64,000 bases of DNA from Rubrivivax sp. (GTDB lineage: Bacteria; Pseudomonadota; Gammaproteobacteria; Burkholderiales; Burkholderiaceae_C): positions 62,001 through 126,000 of the forward strand of contig JAHBZS010000004.1 in the NCBI GenBank assembly GCA_019635285.1, written 5' to 3'. The notes beneath the pieces were generated by a model that ran no database searches, was not told the DNA's origin, and saw only the letters and a list, made by a program, of their open reading frames with translations. Positions 18,083-26,527 of the stretch are shown here, piece after piece. Position 1 is the first letter of the stretch. Each line of letters starts with the position of its first letter. The translations under genes and the position numbers were made by a program.

Positions 18083-19246
18083 ATGGGCACGGAGCCCGAG
18101 CTGGCGCGCCACCTGGCGCAAGCGCGCGATTTCAGACAGTGGGCCGACGGCCATGCGGACGAGATCGAGACCACGCAGGCGCTGCCCACGGCGCTGAGCG
18201 CGCGCCTGCGCGAACTGGGCTACTTCGGCATCACCATCCCACGCGGCTACGGCGGGCTTGGTCTCGGGCTCGTGGGCTATGCCGAGATCATGGCCGAGCT
18301 GTCGAAGGCCCACGCCGCCATCGGCGGCCGCGTGGCGCTGAACAACATGGTGGCCTCGCAGGTGGTGCTGCTGGGCGGTACCGAGGTGCAGAAGCAGCGC
18401 TTCCTGCGCCCGATGGCCACTGGCGAAGCGCTGGCGGCCTTCGCGCTGACCGAACCCGGAGCCGGCTCCGACGCCGCCGGCGTGAGCACGCGCGCGTCGC
18501 GCGATGGCGACCATTGGGTGATCGACGGCATGAAGCACCTGATCATGCATGCGCCGATTGCCGACCTGGTGACCGTGATCGCCAGCACTGAACCCGAACG
18601 CGGCGCGAAGGGCCTGAGCGCCTTCGTCGTGCCCCGCGGCACACCCGGCTTGCGGCAGGCGCCGGCACAACGGCCGATGGCGTCGCGCACGACGGTGGGC
18701 GAACTGCATTTCGAGGGCTGCCGCGTCCCCGCCGACCACCTGATCGGCGCGCCCGGCAAGGGCTTCTCGCTGGCCATGCGGGCGCTGGACATGACGCGGG
18801 TGGGCGTAGGCGCCTATGCCGTCGGCAGCGCGGAGCGCGCGCTGGAGCTGAGCGTGCACCATCTGCAGGGACGCCGCCAGTTCGGTCGCCCGCTGGCCGA
18901 GCAGCAGGGCCTGCAGTGGATGCTGGCGGAGATGGCCACCGACATCGCCGCGGCGCGGGCGCTGCTGCGCAGCTTGGCCGCGAAGATGGATGCCGGCGAG
19001 CCAGCTTCCGCCGACGCGGCGATGCTCAAGCTCTTTGCCTCGGAGATGTGCGGCCGCGTCGCCGACAAGGCGCTGCAGCTGCACGGCGGCATTGCCTACC
19101 TGCACGACCACCCGATATCGCGCATCTACCGCGACGTGCGGCTGTGGCGCATCGTCGACGGCACGTCCGAGATCCAGAAGACGGTCATCGCCCGCGAACT
19201 GCTGGCGGCGGACCAGATGCCGTCCGGCACCCCATACGCCGGTTGA
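18083..19246 (+). CDS. Acyl-CoA dehydrogenase
   Basis: 387-residue ACAD with LTEPGAGSDAAGVSTRAS, HWVIDGMKHL, GRRQFGRPLAEQQGLQWML, LQLHGGIAYLHDHPISRIYR and IVDGTSEIQKTVIAREL. The residue at the usual catalytic Glu of the YEGT motif is Asp (VDGT), which may still act as base or signal that the base comes from helix G. The ATG at 18083 lies 2 nt after the stop of the binding protein; another in-frame ATG at 18068 would overlap that stop. Third gene of the ligase, binding protein, dehydrogenase unit, so it is probably the first oxidation step for the acyl-CoA made by the ligase. Confidence 0.92.
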   Translation: MGTEPELARHLAQARDFRQWADGHADEIETTQALPTALSARLRELGYFGITIPRGYGGLGLGLVGYAEIMAELSKAHAAIGGRVALNNMVASQVVLLGGTEVQKQRFLRPMATGEALAAFALTEPGAGSDAAGVSTRASRDGDHWVIDGMKHLIMHAPIADLVTVIASTEPERGAKGLSAFVVPRGTPGLRQAPAQRPMASRTTVGELHFEGCRVPADHLIGAPGKGFSLAMRALDMTRVGVGAYAVGSAERALELSVHHLQGRRQFGRPLAEQQGLQWMLAEMATDIAAARALLRSLAAKMDAGEPASADAAMLKLFASEMCGRVADKALQLHGGIAYLHDHPISRIYRDVRLWRIVDGTSEIQKTVIARELLAADQMPSGTPYAG

Positions 19247-19261
19247 CCCCGGCGCCTCGCC

Positions 19262-20035
19262 TCACCGCGGCTGGCGGCGCAGCCTGGCCAGCCGCGTGTC
19301 AATCTCCTCGCGGCTCACGCCCAGGTTCGCGGCCCGCGCCGCGTCGCGCTCGAACACCAGCGCCTCGGCCAGCGGCCGCCCCGCCTCTTCGTCGAGCAGC
19401 TTCTTGTAGGCCACCACGCCTTCGGGCACGTTGGCCAGCATCTGCCGCGCCAGCGCCTGCGCCTCGGCCATCAGCTGCGCAGGCGGCACGACGCGGTTGA
19501 CCAGGCCCCAGGCCAGGGCCTCGTCGGCGTCGAAGAAGCGGCCGGTCAGCGCCAGCTCCTTGGCGCGGTGCGAGCCCAGGCGCTGTTGCATGCGCACCGA
19601 GCCGCCCCATCCGGGCAACAGGCCCACCTTGGCATGCGTGTCGGCGAAACGAGCGTCGCTGGCGGCGACGAGCAGGTCGCAGGCCAGCGCAATCTCCAGC
19701 CCGCCGGTGATGGCCAAGCCGTTGATCGCGCCGATCACCGGGCCGCTGAACTGCTGCAGCGCGGCCACGGCGTTGAATTCCCAGGCGGCAGCCGCCGGCG
19801 CCGCGCTCCATTCGTCGAGGTCCAGTCCTGCGGTGAAGGCGCGGCCGGTGCCGGTGAGGATCAGCACACGTACCGCCGCGTCGGCCTCGAGCGCCGCCAC
19901 CGCCTGCTGCAGCTCGCGGCGCAGCGCGATCGACAGCGTGTTCAGCTTGTCCGGCCGGTTGAAGGCGACGGTGGCGAAACCTTCGTCGCTGCGCTCGACA
20001 CGCAGCGTCTCGTAGGCGGCCTCGCAGGCGGCCAT
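19262..20035 (-). CDS. Enoyl-CoA hydratase/isomerase family protein
   Basis: 257-residue crotonase. FNRPDKLNTLSIALRREL, TGTGRAFTAGLDLDEWS (oxyanion hole) and NGLAITGGLEIALACDLLVA are visible. The first catalytic Glu (GGLE) is present. The second position falls in DTHAKVGLLPGWGGSVRMQQ and is His/Ala rather than Glu, a subclass seen in many beta-oxidation clusters, so exact chemistry is uncertain. The ATG at 20035 overlaps by one base the stop of the preceding crotonase (TGATG); a GTG one codon earlier is less likely. It ends convergently 15 nt from the acyl-CoA dehydrogenase at 18083. Confidence 0.88.
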   Translation of the reverse strand: MAACEAAYETLRVERSDEGFATVAFNRPDKLNTLSIALRRELQQAVAALEADAAVRVLILTGTGRAFTAGLDLDEWSAAPAAAAWEFNAVAALQQFSGPVIGAINGLAITGGLEIALACDLLVAASDARFADTHAKVGLLPGWGGSVRMQQRLGSHRAKELALTGRFFDADEALAWGLVNRVVPPAQLMAEAQALARQMLANVPEGVVAYKKLLDEEAGRPLAEALVFERDAARAANLGVSREEIDTRLARLRRQPR

Positions 20036-20832
20036 CACGCGCCCCTGAACGCCGGCTTGCGCCGCTCGACCATCGCCGCGATGCCTTCCTGCGCGTCGGC
20101 GCTGCCGGCCACCCGCGCCAGCGTCAGCGCCTCGTCCTCGAGCTGCGCGGTCAGCAACCCGCCCCCGGCCGCAGCAAACAGCCGCTTGATCTGCCCATAG
20201 GCCACGGTCGGACCGTCGGCCAGCCGCTGCGCCAGCGCGCGGGCCTCGTCCTGCAGCCGGTCGTCAGCCACCACGCGGTCGGCCAGGCCGGCCTGCAGCG
20301 CCTCGGCGCTGCTGAGCACCTCGGCCAGCAGCACGAAGCGCCGGGCCCGGGCCACGCCCATGCGCGCCGTCAGCGTCAGGCTGGAGCCCGAATCGCAGCT
20401 GAAGCCCAGCTGCGCGAAGGCCGAGCCGAAGCGCGCCGACTCGCCCGCCAGCACCACGTCCGCGCCGGCCAGCAGCGCCACGCCGCCGCCCATCGCGAAG
20501 CCTTGCACCGCGCACACCACCGGCACCGGCAGCTGCCAGAAGCGCTGCAGCCCCATGTGCAGGTTGGCCGTCCATTCGCGCACCAGCGGCCCCAGCTGGT
20601 CGCGCACCGGGTAGAAGCTCTTCAGGTCGCCGCCGTAGCTGAAGTTGGCGCCTGCAGCCTGCAGCAGCACGGCGCGCACGCCGCCGGCGTCGTGCCGGTC
20701 CCACAGCGTGGCAGCCACGGCCTTGAAATCGCGCGTGAAGTCGCCGTCGAAAGGGTTGCCACGCGCCGCCTGCGTCAGCGTGACGAGCGCCAGCGCGCCC
20801 TGCATCTCGAGTTGAACAGCGGGATCGCTCAT
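20035..20832 (-). CDS. Enoyl-CoA hydratase/isomerase family protein
   Basis: 265-residue crotonase beginning MSDPAVQLEMQGALALVTLT. The oxyanion-hole loop GANFSYGGDLKSFY and GFAMGGGVALLAGADVVLAG are present. Both canonical catalytic glutamates appear replaced (GGGVALL and SAFAQLGFS), pointing to an isomerase, a thioester hydrolase or a non-standard hydratase rather than a textbook hydratase. It is first in the two-crotonase minus-strand unit. Its start lies 82 nt from the divergent AttH/CrtC-like gene, and the intervening region holds a near-perfect copy of the recurring palindrome. Confidence 0.85.
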   Translation of the reverse strand: MSDPAVQLEMQGALALVTLTQAARGNPFDGDFTRDFKAVAATLWDRHDAGGVRAVLLQAAGANFSYGGDLKSFYPVRDQLGPLVREWTANLHMGLQRFWQLPVPVVCAVQGFAMGGGVALLAGADVVLAGESARFGSAFAQLGFSCDSGSSLTLTARMGVARARRFVLLAEVLSSAEALQAGLADRVVADDRLQDEARALAQRLADGPTVAYGQIKRLFAAAGGGLLTAQLEDEALTLARVAGSADAQEGIAAMVERRKPAFRGA

Positions 20833-20871
20833 GGTCTTCAGGGTCCGTGCGGGTTGTGAATCGCTCGACTG

Positions 20872-20883
20872 TACGCTACCGTA
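20872..20883. promoter_or_regulatory. Operator copy 2 (TACGCTACCGTA)
   Basis: Matches 11 of 12 positions of TACGCTAGCGTA and extends to the 14-bp near-palindrome GTACGCTACCGTAC (20871-20884). It lies in the divergent promoter region between the crotonase starting at 20832 (-) and the AttH/CrtC-like gene at 20915 (+), 39 and 31 nt from the two start codons, so one bound protein could control both directions. Confidence 0.6.
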
Positions 20884-20914
20884 CGACTTCCGACATCCAG
20901 GATTGCCCGCAACC

Positions 20915-22024
20915 ATGCTGACCCCGCAGGACGATCTCATCGGCCACCAGCTGCCGACCACCTTCGACCAGATCGACAACAGCGACCCGGCGTGGATGGA
21001 GCGGCTGTGGTACACCGGCCACCCGGTGCCCGGCAGCGACGTGATCTTCGACATCGGCCTGGGCTACCACCCGAACCGCAACGTGATGGACGGCTTCGCC
21101 GGCGTGGCGGTACCGGGGCGGCAGTGGAACTTCCGCGCCAGCCGCCGGCTGCGCCCGGACCCGCTCAATACCACCATCGGGCCGCTCTCGATCCGCGTGA
21201 TCGAAGGCTTGAAGCGGCATGCGCTGACGCTGGGACCCAACGACTCCGGCCTGCGCTTCGAACTGGAGTTCCATGCCACGCTCAACCCGCACGAGGAAGC
21301 CGGCCACCTGCGCCGGCGCGACGGCCGGGTCACCGAGCACATGTACCGCGCCCAGCAGATGGGGCGCTACACCGGCTGGCTGGAGTTCGACGGCCGGCGC
21401 ATGGAGGTGGACAGCTGGCTGGGCCAGCGCGACCACAGCTGGGGCGTGCGCGCGGAGATGCGCAGCGACGAGACCCACCCGCCGCTGACCTACTACCCGC
21501 CGTTCTTCTTCTGCTGGACCACGGCGCAGTTCAAGGACTACGGCCTGGTGATCTTCCTCAAGGAGCGCGCGCCCGGCGACGTCATCTACCTCAGCGGCGA
21601 GATCGTGCGGCCGCTGGGCCAGCGGGCCTCGGGCCGCGACCAGCTGGTCGCGGTGCAGCACGACGCCAAGTGGCTGGCCGACCCGCTGGGGCAGAGCCTG
21701 GACCAGGCCAACTTCGATCTGACCTTCGCCAGCGGCGAACGCCGCACGGTGCAGGTGCGCGCGCTGCCGGCGCGGTACTACCTGAAAGGCGGCCTGTACG
21801 GTGGCCTGGACGGCTGGTTCCACGGCGACGACAAGGGCAAACTGTTCGCCGCCCACGACCAGTGGGACCTGCAGGATCCGGCCACGCGCCGCAAGCTGCG
21901 CACGCTGGCCGACCAGGTGATCGAGGTGCGCGACGGCGACCAGGTGGGCTACGGCATCATCGAATACGGCGTCGCCAAGGGCTATGCCAAGTACGCCGAG
22001 GTGCAGGAGCATCCGGCGATCTGA
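20915..22024 (+). CDS. AttH/CrtC-like (lipocalin-type) conserved protein, paralog B
   Basis: 369 residues, no signal peptide. It contains FDIGLGYHPNRNVMDGFAG, GPLSIRVIEGLKRHALTLG and, in the centre, FDGRRMEVDSWLGQRDHSWG, the AttH/CrtC-type DHxWG region. Aligned blocks with paralog A (7646-8791) are extensive; paralog C (27549-28568) shares the GRR-EVD-DHSW segment. Family members with known activity act on isoprenoids (CrtC hydratase) or lipids; nothing here identifies the reaction. The start is set at ATG 20915, because the frame upstream crosses the operator palindrome at 20872 and is unlikely to be coding. It is followed 11 nt later by a Crp/Fnr regulator. Confidence 0.7.
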   Translation: MLTPQDDLIGHQLPTTFDQIDNSDPAWMERLWYTGHPVPGSDVIFDIGLGYHPNRNVMDGFAGVAVPGRQWNFRASRRLRPDPLNTTIGPLSIRVIEGLKRHALTLGPNDSGLRFELEFHATLNPHEEAGHLRRRDGRVTEHMYRAQQMGRYTGWLEFDGRRMEVDSWLGQRDHSWGVRAEMRSDETHPPLTYYPPFFFCWTTAQFKDYGLVIFLKERAPGDVIYLSGEIVRPLGQRASGRDQLVAVQHDAKWLADPLGQSLDQANFDLTFASGERRTVQVRALPARYYLKGGLYGGLDGWFHGDDKGKLFAAHDQWDLQDPATRRKLRTLADQVIEVRDGDQVGYGIIEYGVAKGYAKYAEVQEHPAI

Positions 22025-22035
22025 AACACCGCCCC

Positions 22036-22755
22036 ATGCGCAGGCCGCTCCATCATTCGAGCCCCGGGACCTCCGCCGATGCCGGCGAGGGTACGCTCGA
22101 ACCATTCGGCATGTTTCCGGTGGAGGTCGCCCAGACCCTGCGACGCCACGCCGTGCACCGCTGCTGGCGCGACGGCGATGTGGTGCTGCCAGCGGACCGC
22201 GTCGTGCCGTGGATCCTGACGGTGGTGCGCGGCATGCTGCGCATGGCGGCGACCCTGGAGGACGGCCGCGACGTGTTCTTCCGCTGGCACGGCCCGGGCG
22301 AGATGGCTGGCATGATTTCCGCCATCGCGGACCTGCCGCTGCCGGTGGACGCCGTGGCGCACGACCGCTGCGAAACGCTGCACGTCGAGCGCGAACTGCT
22401 CGTGGACATGATGCTGCGGGACGGCGGCGTGGCGCTGGCGGTGACGCGGCTGAACGCGCGTCACACCTACGACACCGTGAACCTCGTGCGCATGAACCAT
22501 GAGTCGTCGCTGAACGCCCGCGTGCTTGGCGTGCTGCGGCATCTGGCGGTGGTCAACGGTACGCGCGAGGCGCCTGGCGCGATGGCGCTGCCGGTTTCGC
22601 AGCGCGACATCGCCGCGGCGCTCGGCGCGTCGCGGCAGCGCGTCAATGCCGAGCTGAAAGCGCTGGAGCAGGCCGGGCTCATCCGACTTGGCTACAACCG
22701 GATCATCCTGTTCGAACCCGCTGCCCGCGCGCCGGCGGCCGTGCTGACGCACTGA
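22036..22755 (+). CDS. Crp/Fnr-family transcriptional regulator
   Basis: 239-residue predicted DNA-binding protein. Residues about 25-130 form a cyclic-nucleotide-binding-like beta-roll containing WILTVVRGMLRMAATLEDG and FFRWHGPGEMAGMISAIADL. The C-terminal winged helix-turn-helix is VSQRDIAAALGASRQRVNAE followed by LKALEQAGLIRLGYNRI. No cysteine cluster for an iron-sulfur centre is apparent, so it is more Crp-like than Fnr-like; the ligand is unknown. ATG 22036 is used, though MFPVEVAQTL at 22111 could be the true start. Its position just before a phosphotransferase/TRAP unit suggests local control of uptake. It is the only regulator of its class in the window. Confidence 0.88.
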   Translation: MRRPLHHSSPGTSADAGEGTLEPFGMFPVEVAQTLRRHAVHRCWRDGDVVLPADRVVPWILTVVRGMLRMAATLEDGRDVFFRWHGPGEMAGMISAIADLPLPVDAVAHDRCETLHVERELLVDMMLRDGGVALAVTRLNARHTYDTVNLVRMNHESSLNARVLGVLRHLAVVNGTREAPGAMALPVSQRDIAAALGASRQRVNAELKALEQAGLIRLGYNRIILFEPAARAPAAVLTH

Positions 22756-22759
22756 GCCT

Positions 22760-22773
22760 GCGGCAAAAGCCGC
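22760..22773 (+). terminator. Short hairpin after the Crp/Fnr gene
   Basis: GCGGC-AAAA-GCCGC begins 4 nt after the regulator stop codon. It makes a five-pair GC stem with a four-base loop, but no T-run follows, so it is at best a weak or Rho-assisted terminator. The next gene begins about 100 nt downstream; the interval probably also holds that gene's promoter. Confidence 0.3.
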
Positions 22774-22870
22774 GTACGCGACCTTTCGGCGCTTGGAAGT
22801 CCCCAGCACGCAAGACGCGCAGCGGCGCTTAGTCTGGTGGCATTCGCATTCGCTGCCACACGCTTCGAGC

Positions 22871-24097
22871 ATGCCACCCGCCCTGATGCCCTGGACGGTC
22901 ACCGAACAGGATCGCGACCACCCCTCCGACACGCTGATCGAGCGCCTGCGGAGCCAGTTCCCTACCGAGCGCGAGGTCGACGACAACCTGACGCGCAAGA
23001 TGCGTCATCGCACCGGCCCGGCGTTCACCGGCGTCAGCTTCGAGGCGATGACCGGCTACATCGCCGCGCTGCTGAAGGACCACGTGCGCGGCGACTTCAC
23101 CATCGCCGAGCAGCGCTGGCTGTCGGGCGGTGCCTCGAAGATCCAGATGGCCTTCACCCTGGACTGGGACGAGCCCGGCGTCGGCCGCCAACGCGCCCGG
23201 CTCGTGGCGCGCATGGAGCCGGCCGAATCGCTCAATTCGACCAGCCGGCGGCGCGAGTTCGAGCTGCTGCGCGCCTTCGCCGGCGTGATCCCGGTGCCGC
23301 GCGTCTACTGGGTCGACGCCGACGGCCGCTGGTTCCCCGAGCCGGCCCTGATCTATGCCTTCGCCCCCGGCAGCACCAAACCGCGCACGGCCACCGGCAA
23401 GGTTGCGGGCATTGGCACGAACTTCGGGCCGGCACTGCGCGAGCAGCTGAAGCCGCAGTTCGTCGATGGCCTCGCGCGCATCCATGCCTTCGATCCCGAC
23501 AGTGCCGCCTTCGCATCGTTCGACCGGCCGGCAGTCGGCAGCACGCAGAGCGCGCTGTGGCAGCTCAATCGCGCGCGGCGCATCTGGGAGGAGGACCGCG
23601 GCGAGGACCTTCCGTTGCTCGAGGTGGCAGCAAACTGGCTGGAGCGCAACCTGCCGTCGCTGGACCGCGTGAGCGTGGTTCACGGCGACTATCGCAGCGG
23701 CAACTTCCTCTTCGACGAAACCACGGCCCGGATCACTGCCATCCTGGACTGGGAGCGCGGCTACCTCGGTGACCGCCACCGGGATCTCGCCTGGACCACG
23801 GCCGAGCAGTACGGACACTGGAGCGAGGACGGCAGGACTTTCCTGGCCTCGGGCATTGCGCCGGTCAGCGAACTGCTCGAACGCTACGAGGCAGCTTCCG
23901 GGCTGCGCGTGGATGCGGCCAAGCTGCGCTACTACCGGCTCTTCAACTGCTACCAGATCGTGGTCACCGCACTGGGCTCGTCGTATCGCGTGGTGCGGTT
24001 GGGCAAGACGCACCAGGACATCCTGATCGCCTGGGTCGAGGCAGCAGCCTACGGCGCGATGGAAGAACTGCGCGAAGAGATGGAAAGGACGCTGTGA
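22871..24097 (+). CDS. Phosphotransferase (APH/ACAD10-11 kinase-like)
   Basis: 408-residue APH-fold protein. The catalytic loop is VVHGDYRSGNFLF near residue 275, with His, Asp and Asn present, and the metal-binding motif is ILDWERGYLGDRHRDLAWTT. The N-terminal extension of about 90 residues (SDTLIERLRSQFPTEREVDD) is longer than in the other phosphotransferases of this window. ATG 22871 is chosen; the frame upstream has no family similarity. The stop overlaps the start of a small helical protein (TGATG), a gene pairing that recalls LvaA-LvaB of levulinate degradation, where the kinase needs a small partner. The substrate is probably a hydroxyacyl-CoA rather than an antibiotic. Confidence 0.85.
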   Translation: MPPALMPWTVTEQDRDHPSDTLIERLRSQFPTEREVDDNLTRKMRHRTGPAFTGVSFEAMTGYIAALLKDHVRGDFTIAEQRWLSGGASKIQMAFTLDWDEPGVGRQRARLVARMEPAESLNSTSRRREFELLRAFAGVIPVPRVYWVDADGRWFPEPALIYAFAPGSTKPRTATGKVAGIGTNFGPALREQLKPQFVDGLARIHAFDPDSAAFASFDRPAVGSTQSALWQLNRARRIWEEDRGEDLPLLEVAANWLERNLPSLDRVSVVHGDYRSGNFLFDETTARITAILDWERGYLGDRHRDLAWTTAEQYGHWSEDGRTFLASGIAPVSELLERYEAASGLRVDAAKLRYYRLFNCYQIVVTALGSSYRVVRLGKTHQDILIAWVEAAAYGAMEELREEMERTL

Positions 24098-24624
24098 TGG
24101 CTGACCGCAACGACGGAGCGCTGCAGGCTGCGATCAAGGCACTGGAACATGCGGTGATGCCGGCATTGGATCCAGCCGATCCGCTGGCCGGCGAACAACT
24201 GCGGCTCGTCATCGGCTACCTGAGGCTGCTGCGCGACCGTCTGGCGCAGATCGACGATCGTGCCCGCTTCGAACTGCAGCACTACCGGTCGCTGGCCAGC
24301 GCGCTGCGTGACGAGGCCCGCAGCGAAGGCGGCGAGGTGGCCGCGCGCTTCGAGACAGCCCTCGCGCTGGCAGAACGGGCCGGACGGCCCGCGGAGCGGC
24401 GCGAAGCCACGGCCGCACTGGCCGCTGCGGTGAGCGGCCTGGTCCGCTGTGCGGCCACGGCCGTGCCGGAGCGCCGCCGCCGCATCGAACACACCGTGGC
24501 CAGCCAGTCACGGCGTTGGGTGGACGCGCAGCGCGCCTGGTTTGCGCCGCTGGGGTTCGAACTGCGGCCCGATCAGCTGCCCGCGTTGGCACAAGCGCTC
24601 GCACCGGCCGAGCTGCGCGCCTGA
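24097..24624 (+). CDS. Small helical partner protein of the phosphotransferase (LvaB/DUF6285-like)
   Basis: 175 residues, almost entirely predicted helix and rich in Ala, Arg, Leu and Glu, with no signal peptide. Its first part (LEHAVMPALDPADPLAGEQL, then RLVIGYLRLLRD) aligns with the start of the small protein at 33322-33792 (LRAEVLTRLDDDFARGQV, then FGVINLLNTFKV). Both are encoded next to a phosphotransferase. The pattern fits the small LvaB-type/DUF6285 proteins found beside such kinases, but I rest this on gene order and a short alignment. The ATG overlaps the kinase stop by one base; a GTG one codon earlier exists. No enzymatic motif is visible. Confidence 0.65.
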   Translation: MADRNDGALQAAIKALEHAVMPALDPADPLAGEQLRLVIGYLRLLRDRLAQIDDRARFELQHYRSLASALRDEARSEGGEVAARFETALALAERAGRPAERREATAALAAAVSGLVRCAATAVPERRRRIEHTVASQSRRWVDAQRAWFAPLGFELRPDQLPALAQALAPAELRA

Positions 24625-24652
24625 GGGCCTGGAACTGCGACATGGAGCATCC

Positions 24653-26509
24653 GTGAGCACGATGGCCGACGCCTCCGCGCAGCGGGCCGACGTAGCCACG
24701 CCGTCACTGCGGCTGCTGCGCGCCGCGCTCGAGTGGCCGGTGGCGGCGCTCATCGTCGCCGAGGTGGCCATCCTGCTGGCGGGCGTGGTTTCGCGCTACC
24801 TGCTGCACAGCCCCCTCGGATGGACCGACGAGTTGGCGGGCGTTCTGCTGCTGTGGATCGCCATGCTGGGTGCGACCATCGCCTTCCTGCGCGGCGAACA
24901 CATGCGGTTGAGCTTCGTGGTGGAGCGCCTGCCCGACGGCTGGCGCCAGCGCGCCGAGACACTGGGTCTGCTGCTGTCGCTCACCTTCCTGGTCTTCATC
25001 GCGCCGCCGGCCGTGATGTTCGCGGTGCACGAACATCCGATCACCACCCCGGCGCTCGGCATTCCCAACAGCGTGCGCGCCGCTGCCATGCCCGCGGGCA
25101 TGCTGCTGATGGCGCTGATCGCGCTCGGACGGCTGTGGCGGCGGGCCGCTCCGGCGCAGGTCTTGGCTGCCTTGGCGGTGATCGGCATCGGCGCCGCCGC
25201 GCTAGCGTTGAGCGCTCCCTGGCTCAAGTCCATCGGCAGTTCCAACCTGTTGATCTTCTTCGCCGCCGGCGTCAGCCTGATGCTGCTGCTGGGCGTACCG
25301 ATCGGCTTCGCCTTCGGCGTGGCCACGATGGCCTACGTGAGCTTCGCGACCCGCGCGCCGCTTCAGGTGATCGTCGGGCGCATGGACGAAGGCTCGTCGC
25401 ACCTCATCCTGCTGGCGGTGCCGCTCTTCGTACTGCTGGGAGGGCTGATGGACATCGCCGGCCTGGCGCGCGCAATGGTTGCCTTCCTTGCTGCCCTCGT
25501 CGGCCATCTGCGCGGCGGGCTGAACTACGTGCTGCTGGGCGGCATGTACCTGGTATCCGGCATCTCGGGCTCGAAAGTGGCCGACATGGCGGCGGTGGCA
25601 CCGGTGCTGTTCCCGGAAATGAAGAAGCGCGGCCAGAAGCCGGGCGAGATGGTGGCGCTGCTGGCCACTTCGGGCGCGATGGCCGAGACCATTCCGCCCA
25701 GCCTGGTGCTCATCACCGTCGGCTCGGTCACCAGCGTCTCCATCTCGGCCCTGTTCACCGGCGGCCTGGTGCCCGCGCTGGTAGTGGCGCTGGCGCTGGC
25801 CGGCGTGGCCTGGTGGCGATCGCGCGGCGACGATCTCTCGGGCATCGCCAAGGCATCCCGTTCGACGGTGCTGCGCTGCCTGCTCATCGCCCTGCCCGCC
25901 TTGTCGCTCCCGGTAGTCATCCGGCTGGTGGTGACCGAAGGCATCGCCACGGCCACCGAGGTGTCGACCATCGGCATCGTCTACACGGTGCTGCTGGGCG
26001 TGCTGGTGTACCGCCAGTTCGACTGGCGGCGCGTCTTCGGCCTCGTGGTCGACGCGGCGTCGATCTCGGGGGCGATCCTCTTCATCATCGGCGCCGCCAG
26101 CGCCATGGGCTGGGCGCTCACGCAGTCGGGCTTCTCCACTCAGCTGGCACAGGCCATGGCCGCCGTGCCGGGCGGTCGCTGGGGCTTCCTCGCCCTGTCC
26201 ATCGTGGCCTTCGTGGTGCTCGGCAGCGTGCTCGAAGGCATCCCGGCGCTGGTGGTGTTCGCGCCGCTGCTCTTCCCCATCGCCCACGGCTACGGCATCC
26301 ACGAGGTGCAGTACGCGATGGTGGTCATCCTGGCCATGGGCATTGGCGTGTTCGCACCGCCGGTGGGCATCGGCTTCTTCATCGCCTGCGCCATCGGCAA
26401 GGTACCGCCTTCCGAGGCGATGCGGCCCATGTGGCCCTACATCGGCGCCCTGATCGCAGGCCTGCTGCTGGTGGCCGCCGTGCCCTGGCTCTCGACCGGC
26501 TTCCTGTAG
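24653..26509 (+). CDS. Fused TRAP transporter permease (DctQ-DctM)
   Basis: 618-residue integral membrane protein. Residues about 20-160 form a DctQ-like four-helix unit (VAEVAILLAGVVSRYLLHSP, then GWTDELAGVLLLWIAMLGA). Residues about 190-615 form a DctM unit (GVPIGFAFGVATMAYVSF, VPLFVLLGGLMDIAGLARAM, GSKVADMAAVAPVLFPEMKK and AETIPPSLVLITVGS). Fused QM permeases are known in TRAP systems; the window's other TRAP carrier has separate subunits, so the two are not recent duplicates. GTG at 24653 is preceded by GGAG; ATG 24662 is the alternative. Its binding protein follows 18 nt later. Confidence 0.92.
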   Translation: MSTMADASAQRADVATPSLRLLRAALEWPVAALIVAEVAILLAGVVSRYLLHSPLGWTDELAGVLLLWIAMLGATIAFLRGEHMRLSFVVERLPDGWRQRAETLGLLLSLTFLVFIAPPAVMFAVHEHPITTPALGIPNSVRAAAMPAGMLLMALIALGRLWRRAAPAQVLAALAVIGIGAAALALSAPWLKSIGSSNLLIFFAAGVSLMLLLGVPIGFAFGVATMAYVSFATRAPLQVIVGRMDEGSSHLILLAVPLFVLLGGLMDIAGLARAMVAFLAALVGHLRGGLNYVLLGGMYLVSGISGSKVADMAAVAPVLFPEMKKRGQKPGEMVALLATSGAMAETIPPSLVLITVGSVTSVSISALFTGGLVPALVVALALAGVAWWRSRGDDLSGIAKASRSTVLRCLLIALPALSLPVVIRLVVTEGIATATEVSTIGIVYTVLLGVLVYRQFDWRRVFGLVVDAASISGAILFIIGAASAMGWALTQSGFSTQLAQAMAAVPGGRWGFLALSIVAFVVLGSVLEGIPALVVFAPLLFPIAHGYGIHEVQYAMVVILAMGIGVFAPPVGIGFFIACAIGKVPPSEAMRPMWPYIGALIAGLLLVAAVPWLSTGFL

Positions 26510-26527
26510 TTCCATAGAGGAGACACC

